Shown here: positions 1-7,488 of the stretch, piece by piece
How positions within the stretch are numbered: the first letter of the stretch is position 1
How the letters are laid out: every line of letters begins with the position of its first letter
Source: DASQFI01 sp050264575
Lineage (GTDB): Bacteria > Acidobacteriota > Vicinamibacteria > Vicinamibacterales > SCN-69-37
DNA length: 12,722 bases
Assembly: GCA_050264575.1 (NCBI GenBank)
Contig: JBLNGH010000013.1
Coordinates: 1-12,722, forward strand
Direction: 5' to 3'
The notes under the pieces: model-generated
Database searches by the model: none
Seen by the model: the letters and a program-made list of their open reading frames with translations, nothing else
What the model was told of the DNA's origin: nothing
Translations under genes and position numbers: made by a program

Positions 1-1
1 C

Positions 2-1888
2 GATTTCCTCTCCCTTGGGCTGACGATCCGGACGGAAGTTGACATACACGTCGCCGTCGTACAGACCCATGACTTCGGTCGCGAGCTCCGGGCGGCCAAG
101 ATTCGTCACGATGCTGCGCACCTCCGGGAACTTCATGAGCGTCCGTTCGACGTCCGCGGCGATGGCCATGCCCTGCGGCAGCGACGTGCTTGGGAGGCGG
201 CGCGTCTCGATGAGCAACGAGCCTTCGTCGAGCTCAGGCATGAACTCCGTGCCCAGAAATGGCACGGAGACCAGCGCCGCTGCGAGGACGACCACGGCGC
301 TGCCGACCACAGCGAGTCGATGGCCGAGTGCCCAACCGAGGATCCGGCGATACGAAACCGTCAAGCGTTCAAACCAGCGAGACGGCGCTTGTCTGGCCCG
401 TCGCAACAGCAGCGACGACATTGCCGGCACGTAGGTCAGGGCGAGCACGAGTGAGCCGAGGACCGCGACGCACACCGTGAACGCCATCGGCCAGAACATC
501 CGGCCCTCGAGTCCCTGCAGGGAGAATATCGGCAGGTAGACGGCAATGATGATCGCGACGCCAAAGACGATCGGCCGTCCGACCTCGAACGCGGCCGCAC
601 GGAGCAGAGCGCGACGCTCGTCGCTGTCAACCGTGCCCGCGTGCTCGAGGCGCCGGACGAAGTTCTCGACCATGACGACCGAGGCGTCGACCAGCAGGCC
701 AAAATCGAGCGCGCCCAGGCTCATGAGATTTGCCGACACGCCCGCTTCTCTCATCAGGAGCGCGGCCGCGAGCAAGGACAGCGGGATGACCGAAGCCGTG
801 ATCAGTGCCGCTCGAACGTTGCGCAGAAAGACCAGCAGAATCAGCGTGACGAGCAGACCGCCCTCCGCCAGGTTGGTGAAGACCGTTCGTGTTGTGTGGT
901 CGACGACGTCCCCTTGGCTGTAGTACGGACGGACGGTCACGCCTGCCGGGAGCAGCGGCCGGATGATCCCGAGGCGCTCCTCGACCCGCCGAACGACCTC
1001 GCGGCCGTTCGAGCCCTTCAGCATGATGATCTTGCCGGCCAGCGCTTCGCCCCGGCCATCGCGCGAGACAGCCCCTTCGCGCGGCATGGGGCCCACGGAG
1101 ACCGCAGCGACATCGCGCACCGCAATCGGCGTTCCGCCGCCTCGAGTGTCGAGGAGGATGCCAGCGATGTCTGCTTCATTCGTGACCCGTCCAATCCCGC
1201 GGATGGTGAACCGCTCACCGCGATTCTCGATGTACCCCGCGCCGAAGTTGCTGTTGTTCTCGGAGACGGCGCGTACGACGTCGTCGACGGTCAGCCCGTA
1301 TCCGGTCAGCCGATTCGGATCGATGTCGACGTGGAACTGCTGCACCATGCCGCCCCACGAATTGACATCGGCGACGCCCGGGATGGTCCGGAGCATCGGC
1401 TCGATCGTGTACTCCTGGATGTTGTTCAACTCGAGGAGCGACGCCGAGTCGGACTCGACGAGGTACTGAAAGATCTCGCCCATCGGCGTCGCCGCAGGCC
1501 CCAGCGTCGGGTGCAGGCCCTCGGGAAGGTGCTCGGCCGCGTCCTGCATCCGCTGCTGGACCTGCGCACGCGCGAAGAACATCTCGACGTCGTCTTCAAA
1601 CGCGATCGTCACGATGGAAATCCCTGCCTTGGAGAGTGAGCGGACCCCTTGCGTCCGCGGCAGGCCCATCATCGAGCTTTCGATCGGATAGCTGACGAGA
1701 TTCTCGACTTCGACGGGTGAAAGTCCTGGGGCGGCCGTGAGCACCTCGACCTGATTCGGCGTCAGTTCTGGAAACGCATCCAGGTGGACGGTCGAGAGCG
1801 CCCACGCGCCAGCGCCAATCAACAGCAACGTGCCGCCAATCACGGCGGCGCGGTAGTGGAGCGCGACGCTGATGATTCGTTCAATCAT
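2..1888 (-). CDS. czcA: CzcA-like heavy-metal efflux RND transporter (partial, C-terminus outside window)
   Basis: Inner-membrane proton/metal antiporter of the HME-RND family, the pump subunit of a tripartite efflux system. Reading the minus strand from the ATG at 1888 gives 629 codons without a stop down to the window edge; full-length relatives have about 1,040 residues, so about 60% is present. TM1 lies near residues 12-32, the first periplasmic pore domain near 40-335, TM2-TM6 near 340-500, and TM7 near 525-545, followed by the family motif EFMPELDEG (548-556). The TM4 proton-relay motif DFGLLVDASVVMVEN carries D395, D401 and E408, with the same spacing as CzcA D402/D408/E415. This DFGx3Dx5VEN pattern resembles divalent-cation (Zn/Co/Ni/Cd) pumps more than Cu/Ag CusA; substrate is inference. 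It starts 5 bp after the adaptor gene stop, as the last visible gene of the operon. Confidence 0.95.
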   Translation of the reverse strand, partial: MIERIISVALHYRAAVIGGTLLLIGAGAWALSTVHLDAFPELTPNQVEVLTAAPGLSPVEVENLVSYPIESSMMGLPRTQGVRSLSKAGISIVTIAFEDDVEMFFARAQVQQRMQDAAEHLPEGLHPTLGPAATPMGEIFQYLVESDSASLLELNNIQEYTIEPMLRTIPGVADVNSWGGMVQQFHVDIDPNRLTGYGLTVDDVVRAVSENNSNFGAGYIENRGERFTIRGIGRVTNEADIAGILLDTRGGGTPIAVRDVAAVSVGPMPREGAVSRDGRGEALAGKIIMLKGSNGREVVRRVEERLGIIRPLLPAGVTVRPYYSQGDVVDHTTRTVFTNLAEGGLLVTLILLVFLRNVRAALITASVIPLSLLAAALLMREAGVSANLMSLGALDFGLLVDASVVMVENFVRRLEHAGTVDSDERRALLRAAAFEVGRPIVFGVAIIIAVYLPIFSLQGLEGRMFWPMAFTVCVAVLGSLVLALTYVPAMSSLLLRRARQAPSRWFERLTVSYRRILGWALGHRLAVVGSAVVVLAAALVSVPFLGTEFMPELDEGSLLIETRRLPSTSLPQGMAIAADVERTLMKFPEVRSIVTNLGRPELATEVMGLYDGDVYVNFRPDRQPKGEEI

Positions 1889-1893
1889 GGCGG

Positions 1894-3075
1894 CTACCCG
1901 ATCTGAATCTTGGCGCGGCCAAATTGCGCCTTGACGGCGAACGCCCCTTCGATCACAAGGAGCTCGCCCTCCTTGACGCCGCGGACGATCCGGCGCCCGT
2001 CGTCGCCTTTTGCAACGACTTCGACGTTGCGCCGTTTGAAGCGCGCACCGCCGCGCCCGTCCGGCTCGGCAATGAACACGACCGCGCGTTGGTCGAGCAT
2101 CTGAATCGCCTCGTCAGGAAGGGCAACCCCGGTTTGCTGCGGGCCGCTCTCCAGCCGGACCGTTGCCAGCATCGCCGGCCTGAGCCGACGCTGACGATTC
2201 GCGACGCCGGCCCGGACGAGGACGGTTCTTGTGGCGGGGTCGAGCGATGTCGCCAAACTGTGCACGTGCGCGTCGAATATCTCGCCGGGAATGGCCGACA
2301 CGCCGAATCGAAGCAGCGCTCCAGGCTTGATGGACGTGGACAGCCGATCGGGGACCGCGACCTGCAGCCAGAGCGCATCGGGATCGGTGACGACCACGAT
2401 CGTCGCGCCGGCGTCGACGACCGCGCCGGCCATTGCGTCCCTGTTGAGCACGAGACCAGCGCGCGTCGACTTGAGCCGAATGTGACCCGTCGCCGGGTCG
2501 ACGTCGAGCACGGCGAGCGCCGTCCGTGCGCGATCCATTTCAGCTTGGGCCTGCGCTACGGCCGCAACGGCCGCCTTCTCATCGGTGCGGGCGCGTTCGA
2601 CATCCTGCTGTGCGATCGCCTTGAGCGCGAGGAGCCGCTCGGCCCGCTCCTTCGCGGCTTGCGTGAACTCCAGCGCCGCTTGCCGGGTGGTCAGCTCGGC
2701 GCTGGCTTTGGCGAAGTCGGCGCGGGCAGCGGTCGCTTCCTCGCTCTGCAGGGTCGCGATGACCTGGCCTTGCGAGACGCGGTCGCCGACATTCGCCCGA
2801 ATCGTCAGCAGGCGTCCGCGAGTCGGCGCGCTCACGCGCACGGTGCGATCCTCATCGACGTTCAACTCGCCCGGCAGTTCCATCGTTTCGGTAACACTCG
2901 ACACCGTGGCCGGCGACCACTTGACGCCTCCGTGGCCGACCTGTTCGGCGGACATCGTTACTTCGGTCACCGGCGCGGATGGAGGGGTCTCTGGTTCGGC
3001 GGTCGGTTCGCGCCGACCGCACGCCGTCAACGCAACGGCCGTCAGCAGGATGGGAAGAAGGCGCGCCGGGGTCAT
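1894..3075 (-). CDS. czcB: CzcB-like periplasmic adaptor (membrane fusion protein), lipoprotein
   Basis: Links the RND pump to the outer-membrane channel. The 393-residue product begins with a lipoprotein signal (LTAC, acylated Cys19), then a Pro/Glu-rich linker. First half-lipoyl segment near 84-112 (SAPTRGRLLTIRANVGDRV), Ala/Glu/Arg-rich coiled-coil hairpin near 113-190, second half-lipoyl near 203-235, beta-barrel near 235-310 ending in LRPAMLATVRL, the usual RPGM-like site, and a membrane-proximal domain to the C-terminus. No added heavy-metal-binding domain, Met-rich or His-rich segment is visible. The ATG overlaps the TGA of the upstream outer-membrane factor gene by 4 bp (ATGA), suggesting translational coupling, and the stop is 5 bp before czcA. 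CzcB versus CusB cannot be settled from this subunit; the name follows the CzcA-like motif of its partner. Confidence 0.93.
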   Translation of the reverse strand: MTPARLLPILLTAVALTACGRREPTAEPETPPSAPVTEVTMSAEQVGHGGVKWSPATVSSVTETMELPGELNVDEDRTVRVSAPTRGRLLTIRANVGDRVSQGQVIATLQSEEATAARADFAKASAELTTRQAALEFTQAAKERAERLLALKAIAQQDVERARTDEKAAVAAVAQAQAEMDRARTALAVLDVDPATGHIRLKSTRAGLVLNRDAMAGAVVDAGATIVVVTDPDALWLQVAVPDRLSTSIKPGALLRFGVSAIPGEIFDAHVHSLATSLDPATRTVLVRAGVANRQRRLRPAMLATVRLESGPQQTGVALPDEAIQMLDQRAVVFIAEPDGRGGARFKRRNVEVVAKGDDGRRIVRGVKEGELLVIEGAFAVKAQFGRAKIQIG

Positions 3076-4364
3076 CGCAGGCCTCCGTCGCGGGGATCGT
3101 ATCCAGCCGCGAGTCTGAGATCGAACAAGCTCTCGCGTTGCGCAAAGTGCGCGCGCGCGTAGACCAATCGGGCGGCGGCCAGCATCCGGCTTGCATCGAG
3201 CGCTTGCAGGAGGGTCGCGGCGCCTTCTTGATACGCGGCGAACGTGATGCGTGACGACTCATCGGCGCGATTGAGGAACGTGCGTTGTAGCGCCGCGAGT
3301 TGCGCGGACAATCGTTGGGAGACTTCGTACGCGCCATTCACCTCAGCCGTGACGCTGCGCTCGATCCAGGCCAACTCTTGCTCGAGGGCGATTTGTTCGG
3401 CGGTCGCGCGGGCGATCTCTCCGCCGTTCCTGTCGAACAACGGCACCGACAGGCTCACACCTGCAATCATCGAGTTGATGCCGCTGGTCCGCTTGAGGCC
3501 GAAGCTCGCGCCCACTTCACGGATGACCAGCCGCCGTTCATGCGCCACAGTTGCCTGTGCCATGGCCAGGCGTGCCCGGGCGGTGACCAGCTCCGGGCGT
3601 TGGGACGCATGTCGGGTGAATTCGTCGAGCGGCAGCAGCTCGGGCCCGGCAGGAGGGTCGGCGACATCGACCTGGAGCGCGTCGAGCGCTCGGAACGACG
3701 TCCCGAGAAACGGCTGAAGTTCAGCCCGCGCGCGCACGAGCTCAGCGTCTGCAAGCGTCACCTCAGTCGCCGTCTGGTCGCGCTCGACCTCCGCGCGAAT
3801 TAACTCCGCCTCTGGACTGGCCCCTTGAGAGACACGTGCTCGCAGGTAGTCGACCAGCCTGTCGACGCCCGACTTGCTCTCCTGCACGGCAACGAGCGCC
3901 ACTTGCGCGAGGGCCACCTTGTAAAACGCGCGAGTGACCTCACGGGCAACGCGGCGCTCGGCCCCGACCAGCTGCGCCTCGGCTTCATGGATGGCCTGGT
4001 CGGCCCTCTCGATGCGAGGAGATCGCTGAAAGAGCGACTCCAGCGGGTACGTGATGTAGGCCGACCGTTCGGCATCGAGGCGTACTGGGCCTTGGCCCGG
4101 AAACGCGGTGTCCTCGACGGAATACGTGGCGATGGGATTCGCGAGCGAGCCGGCGGCTTGCCGACTTCCACGTGCGGCGTCGACACGGGCGCGCGCTGAC
4201 TGGATGAGCGGATGCTCCTTCAGGGCCGTCGTGAGAACCTCCTCCAGCGTCCATGCGGAGCGACCCGTCGGCGGCGAACTGGGGGTCTGAGCGGCGGCAA
4301 TCGAAGATGCTGCGACCAGCACGGCCACCCCGGAGAGCCATGCCCGAAGTAGAAAAATCCTCAT
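3072..4364 (-). CDS. czcC: CzcC/TolC-family outer-membrane efflux factor
   Basis: Outer-membrane channel of the tripartite metal pump, 430 residues from the chosen start. The ATG at 4364 is preferred: it is preceded by GGAAGGA about 9 nt upstream and gives a compact Sec signal (MRIFLLRAWLSGVAVLVAAS, cleavage probably after IAAA near residue 25). The frame opens further upstream, with an ATG at 4403 (also with a GAGGGA upstream) and a TTG at 4439; those would add residues before the signal peptide. The mature protein has two outer-membrane-efflux repeats: the first begins WTLEEVLTTALKEHPLIQSAR near residue 38, the second after the TRHASQRPELVTARARLAMA segment in the second half. Both are long, Ala/Arg/Glu-rich helices typical of TolC barrels and coiled coils. 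No lipobox Cys is seen, unlike CusC. It overlaps czcB by 4 bp. Confidence 0.93.
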   Translation of the reverse strand: MRIFLLRAWLSGVAVLVAASSIAAAQTPSSPPTGRSAWTLEEVLTTALKEHPLIQSARARVDAARGSRQAAGSLANPIATYSVEDTAFPGQGPVRLDAERSAYITYPLESLFQRSPRIERADQAIHEAEAQLVGAERRVAREVTRAFYKVALAQVALVAVQESKSGVDRLVDYLRARVSQGASPEAELIRAEVERDQTATEVTLADAELVRARAELQPFLGTSFRALDALQVDVADPPAGPELLPLDEFTRHASQRPELVTARARLAMAQATVAHERRLVIREVGASFGLKRTSGINSMIAGVSLSVPLFDRNGGEIARATAEQIALEQELAWIERSVTAEVNGAYEVSQRLSAQLAALQRTFLNRADESSRITFAAYQEGAATLLQALDASRMLAAARLVYARAHFAQRESLFDLRLAAGYDPRDGGLR

Positions 4365-4454
4365 CGACCCGGTTCCTTCCAATGAAAAGAGACGCGGAGA
4401 CATTCGTGATCCCTCGAGGCGATCACGAGTGCCATTCAAAAAAGGATTACGGTT

Positions 4455-4736
4455 TCAGCCGATTCGGGGCGGATGGTATACGGACGGCAGACCACCAGTG
4501 ACAGTGGGGTTTGTCGCGAACGGCGGGCAAACACGAAGGGTGCCCAGATGAACCAGCTGAACCGCTGGCAACGGCTGAGCGCAGGCTCCAATGCAGACGA
4601 TGCAGGCACCGCTGTCATTGCACTGATGGGCGGCATTGGTGGAAGGGGCCCGGCGGCATCCATCAGGACACACGAAGCCATCCGCCAGGACGAGGCAGGC
4701 GAAACACAAGGCCAGAAACGCCGAGGCTAAACGCAT
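4455..4736 (-). CDS. Small secreted Cys-rich (CPDGC) protein heading the efflux operon
   Basis: Predicted 93-residue exported protein of unknown function. It starts with a hydrophobic Sec-like signal (MRLASAFLALCFACLVLADG), followed by the motif CPDGC (C23, C27), then C39, C45, C48, C52 and C70. The clustered Cys suggest metal binding or disulfides in the periplasm. The C-terminal third is Pro-rich and ends PPRIG. It is on the same strand as the pump genes, 90 bp before the preferred ATG of the outer-membrane factor and 18 bp before its earliest possible start, so it is probably the first gene of the operon. From memory, short exported proteins with a CPDGC motif accompany other Czc/Cus-type operons; a search would have to confirm this. 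No strong ribosome-binding site precedes the ATG, which lowers confidence. The overlapping plus-strand frames lack any recognisable feature. Confidence 0.65.
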   Translation of the reverse strand: MRLASAFLALCFACLVLADGFVCPDGCRRAPSTNAAHQCNDSGACIVCIGACAQPLPAVQLVHLGTLRVCPPFATNPTVTGGLPSVYHPPRIG

Positions 4737-4965
4737 GGCGGCCAGCGAGGCAGTCCCGCCAGCATACAGGGTTTACGTCTCCCTCTGATAGACATCGATG
4801 TGCCAGAAATACGTCCTCGCGCGGCTGATGCGGCGCAGCCCGCATTGCCGAAGCGCTCCGCGCTTGAGCAGCTCGCGAGTCCCGACCCGATGTCCAACAC
4901 CGAGCAGGTCGAATCGGAAGCGAAGAAAGCCGCCTAGCCGGTGACTCCGAGGCTAGAATCCGCAC
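4737..4965. other. Spacer with dyad elements, probable promoter region of the efflux operon
   Basis: About 230 bp between the start of the minus-strand efflux operon and the possible small plus-strand gene. It should contain the promoter of the efflux operon. Visible structures are a 10-bp palindrome ACATCGATGT (4792-4801), an inverted repeat ATGCGG-6 nt-CCGCAT (4828-4845), AAGCGC-3 nt-GCGCTT (4851-4865) and the 8-bp palindrome CTCGCGAG (4872-4879). No convincing -35/-10 pair or known metalloregulator box was recognised. One plus-strand frame without an ATG is open from 4731 to a TAG at 4934-4936 and has protein-like composition at its end; it may be a remnant or chance. Confidence 0.4.
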
Positions 4966-5169
4966 ATGTGGAGAGCCGCACAGGTTCTCATCGGAGTCAC
5001 GGTCTTCGCATTGGTGACATTTGCGCATCCCATCGAAGGAAATACCTTCGGTTTCTGTCCGATCTCCAAGAGCCTGCTGCACGCCGCCAATGACGTGGTG
5101 GTGGCCGCCATCGATGTGGGGTCGGTCTGGCTGATCTCTCGCGGACTTCGCCGCGGCGTCGCATCCTAA
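4966..5169 (+). CDS. Possible small hydrophobic membrane protein
   Basis: A 67-codon frame starting at ATG (MWRAAQVLIGVTVFALVTFA). Two hydrophobic stretches, near residues 5-20 and 42-58, separated by a segment containing FCPISKSLL, followed by a basic tail (RGLRRG), would suit a two-helix membrane protein. A GAGG lies about 15 nt upstream, too far for a good ribosome-binding site. It converges on the interrupted methyltransferase gene, with 17 bp between the two stops. No family was recognised. A 226-codon frame on the opposite strand has a composition typical of an antisense shadow. The gene may be real, but the support is only hydrophobic pattern and a clean start and stop. Confidence 0.35.
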   Translation: MWRAAQVLIGVTVFALVTFAHPIEGNTFGFCPISKSLLHAANDVVVAAIDVGSVWLISRGLRRGVAS

Positions 5170-5186
5170 CTCGTTGTCGAGCTTCG

Positions 5187-5801
5187 TCAGTGGACGCGGA
5201 CGAAGCGGGAATACTGAAACGATTGGATCGAGCCCGATGGGGTCTGATGCTGATCGGGCACGGACTCGAGAAGCGCGAAGCCTTCGCCCAGTTCCTTCGC
5301 CAGCGTCTCGGGCGAGTAGCGCATCACCGGCAACCCGCTGCACTTCTCTGGCCCGTCTAAAGCGAACGTGGCGATGATTGCCGAACCGTTAATCTTCAGC
5401 GTGTCGCGCAAGTGCTGGACGTAGCGCTGTCGGTCGTCCGCATCGGTCAGGAAATGAAACACGGCACGGTCGTGCCAAATGTCGCGTGGCGAGACGGACC
5501 AGGCATCAGTGACGTCGTATTCCAGCCATTGCACACGGTTAGCGTCAGGTCCGAGCCGTTGCCGAGCTCGCGTGAGCGCGGTGCTGGACACGTCCAGTAC
5601 GGCCAAACACGAGACGCCGCGTTCGATCAGGTGATCCACGAGGCGGGAATCCCCGCCCCCGACATCGACGATTCAGCTGTCGTGCGTGAGGCCCGACGCC
5701 TCAATCAGCCGGAGGGATGTGGTGGGTTCCGGTTGAAACCAACTCACCCCATCAGATGGTTTCGTCTTGTAGACCCGCTCCCAATGGTCATGCCGGTTCA
5801 C
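5187..5801 (-). pseudogene. Class I SAM-dependent methyltransferase, interrupted by an in-frame TGA
   Basis: Small Rossmann-fold methyltransferase of unknown substrate. Reading from the GTG at 5801 gives an N-terminus typical of this family (HDHWERVYKTKPSDGVSWFQ, ending near codon 23), then LRLIEASGLTHDS, a TGA at codon 43 (5673-5675), and immediately IVDVGGGDSRLVDHL, which is SAM-binding motif I. The rest is intact: VLDVSSTAL (motif II acid), YDVTDAW, WHDRAVFHFLTDADDRQRY, ATFALDGPEKCSGLPV and a natural end FSRFVRVH-like tail. Homology continues in the same frame on both sides of the TGA, so a single nonsense change, sequencing error or recoding explains it. The only downstream start in frame is a GTG at 5639 (codon 55), which would remove motif I and probably SAM binding. 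A TAA lies in frame a few codons upstream of the GTG. The family is recognised with good confidence; pseudogene status less so. Confidence 0.75.
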
Positions 5802-5961
5802 GATCCAATGGTACTCTTACCGTCAATATTCGGATTCGTGAATCGCTGAAATTGAAAGCCGCCCACCACTCCTCCGGCGGCGTTCAGCCTCGCCCGCACC
5901 GGCCAGGGCATCCTGGGCTCGCTCATGTTGATCAACGGCATCGGGCATGGAGAGGTTCCAC
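5802..5961. promoter_or_regulatory. Divergent intergenic region before the multicopper oxidase
   Basis: About 160 bp between the minus-strand methyltransferase and the plus-strand oxidase. The stretch 5812-5856 is more AT-rich than its surroundings (CTTACCGTCAATATTCGG onward) and holds a small dyad GATTC-GT-GAATC (5833-5844), so promoters for one or both genes probably lie here. A ribosome-binding site GGAGAGG (5949-5955) sits 6 nt before the oxidase ATG at 5962. No specific regulator box is recognised. Confidence 0.35.
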
Positions 5962-7431
5962 ATGACGATCGATCGACGGACATTTCTCAAACTCAGCGGC
6001 GCCGCTGCAGTCGCCGTCGGCGCGCCTGCCTGTGGGCGAGCGCCCGAGTCGCGCGCGGCGGAACCGATCGGACCGGCCGACTACACGCTTCGCATCGCGC
6101 CTGGGCTGGTCGAGTTGGCCCCCGATCGCATCATCGCCACCACGCTCTACAACAACCAGTTTCCCGGTCCTTTGATCCGGCTCCGCGAAGGCCGGGCGGC
6201 AACCGTGGACATCTACAACGACACGGACACCCCGGAGCAGTTGCATTGGCACGGACAGACTGTTGGCATTGATGTCGACGGCTCTGCCGAGGAAGGCACC
6301 CCATTCATCGCCGCGCACGGGCATCGGCGGATCGCGTTCACAGCCGGACCGCCGGGCGTGCGCTTCTATCACACGCACGTGTTCGCCGGCCCCGACCTTC
6401 GCGCTGCGCAGTACGGCGGTCAGGTCGGTCCCGTCTATGTGGAGCCGAAAGACAACCCCGGCGCATACGATCAAGAGATCTTTCTCCTCTTGAAGGAGTT
6501 CGAACCCTCGTTCAGCCGCGGCGGCGACATGCCGCAGCACTTCCTGGCTCCGGCCGACCGCAACAAAGAACTCGAGTCCAGCGGCGAATCCGCGATGCAA
6601 GCTTCGCTCGCGAAGGGCCTGCCGCACGGCTTCGAAGTCGGCTATGACGCCTTCTGCATCAACGGACGGATGTTGGGACATGGCGAGCCGATTCGCGTGA
6701 AGGCGGGCGAGCGGCTGCTGCTGCACGTCATCAACGGCAGCGCGACCGAGATCCGGAGCCTTGCGCTGCCGGGGCATCTGTTCGAGGTCGTCGCGCTCGA
6801 TGGCAATCCGGTTTCCAGGCGCGCACAAGTTCCAGTCCTCTGGATCGGGACCGGGGAACGCGTGTCAGCGGTCGTGACGATGACGCATCCTGGCGTCTGG
6901 ATTCTCGGCGATGTCGGCGAGGATCGCGATCACGGCATGGGTATCGTCGTCGAGTACAGGGGCGCGAAGGGCAAGCCGCACTGGACGGCTCCGCCGCCGT
7001 CGACATGGGATTACGTGCAATTCGGCCAACCAAACACGCCGGCTCGGGCGCCCGCCGACACCATCGAGATGGTCTTCCGGAAGGACAACGCGGCCCTGAA
7101 TGGCTTCAACCGCTGGCTCATCAACGACGTCGCGTTTTCAATGAAGAGCATGACGCCCAAGTTTCAGCTGCAGCACGGCAAGCGATACCGACTGCGAATG
7201 CGGAACGCGAGCGACGACATCCATCCCATGCATCTGCATCGTCACAGCTTCGAGCTGACGAGAGTTGCCGGCCGTCAGACCGGCGGGGTGATCAAGGATG
7301 TCGTGATGCTGGGCGGCTATCAGGAAATGGAGGTGGATTTCACAGCGGACAGTCCAGGGCTCTCCCTCTTTCATTGCCACATGCAGTTACACATGGACTA
7401 CGGCTTCATGGCGCTGTTTGAGTGTCACTGA
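5962..7431 (+). CDS. Tat-exported multicopper oxidase (laccase-like)
   Basis: Three-domain multicopper oxidase, 489 residues, expected to oxidise Cu(I), other metals or phenolics in the periplasm while reducing oxygen to water. The ATG at 5962 is chosen because GGAGAGG lies 6 nt upstream and the product begins with a Tat signal, RRTFLKL at residues 5-11; an in-frame ATG at 5947 has no such site. All four copper motifs are present: HWHG (H95, H97), HTH (H137, H139), HPMHLHRH (H421, H424, H426) and HCHMQLHMDYGFM (H471, C472, H473, H477). By position, the type-1 axial residue (Cys+10) is F482, with Met at +11, whereas CueO has Met at +10. No Met-rich insert like that of CueO is seen. A Cys at residue 24 of the signal does not fit a canonical lipobox. 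It is followed after 102 bp by the metal ATPase gene, suggesting a joint resistance unit. Confidence 0.95.
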   Translation: MTIDRRTFLKLSGAAAVAVGAPACGRAPESRAAEPIGPADYTLRIAPGLVELAPDRIIATTLYNNQFPGPLIRLREGRAATVDIYNDTDTPEQLHWHGQTVGIDVDGSAEEGTPFIAAHGHRRIAFTAGPPGVRFYHTHVFAGPDLRAAQYGGQVGPVYVEPKDNPGAYDQEIFLLLKEFEPSFSRGGDMPQHFLAPADRNKELESSGESAMQASLAKGLPHGFEVGYDAFCINGRMLGHGEPIRVKAGERLLLHVINGSATEIRSLALPGHLFEVVALDGNPVSRRAQVPVLWIGTGERVSAVVTMTHPGVWILGDVGEDRDHGMGIVVEYRGAKGKPHWTAPPPSTWDYVQFGQPNTPARAPADTIEMVFRKDNAALNGFNRWLINDVAFSMKSMTPKFQLQHGKRYRLRMRNASDDIHPMHLHRHSFELTRVAGRQTGGVIKDVVMLGGYQEMEVDFTADSPGLSLFHCHMQLHMDYGFMALFECH

Positions 7432-7488
7432 ACTCATTTCATTCGCGGCCACGCTGTCGTCGTGCGGGCCTGCTTGTCAGCGCGCAAG

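Noticed and set aside
641..1639. 332-codon plus-strand frame opposite czcA
   Set aside because: Shadow of the RND transporter, whose minus-strand frame is continuous and matches family motifs throughout.
1924..3162. 412-codon plus-strand frame opposite the czcB adaptor gene
   Set aside because: Its Arg/Gly/Asp-rich composition and lack of any domain mark it as an antisense shadow; the minus strand encodes a clear lipoprotein adaptor with correct domain order.
4473..4730. Plus-strand frame opposite the Cys-rich small protein
   Set aside because: No recognisable feature, while the minus frame has a signal peptide and ordered Cys motif and fits the operon direction.
4663..5343. 226-codon minus-strand frame through the intergenic interval
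   Set aside because: No signal, domain or motif; low-complexity Arg/Ser/Ala composition typical of GC-rich chance frames; it would overlap three better-supported features.
5639..5801. Treating the methyltransferase as an intact shorter gene starting at GTG 5639
   Set aside because: It would begin after motif I (DVGGG), while clear family sequence continues upstream in the same frame to 5801.
5932..6828. 298-codon minus-strand frame opposite the oxidase
   Set aside because: The plus strand holds all four copper motifs and a Tat signal; this is its shadow.
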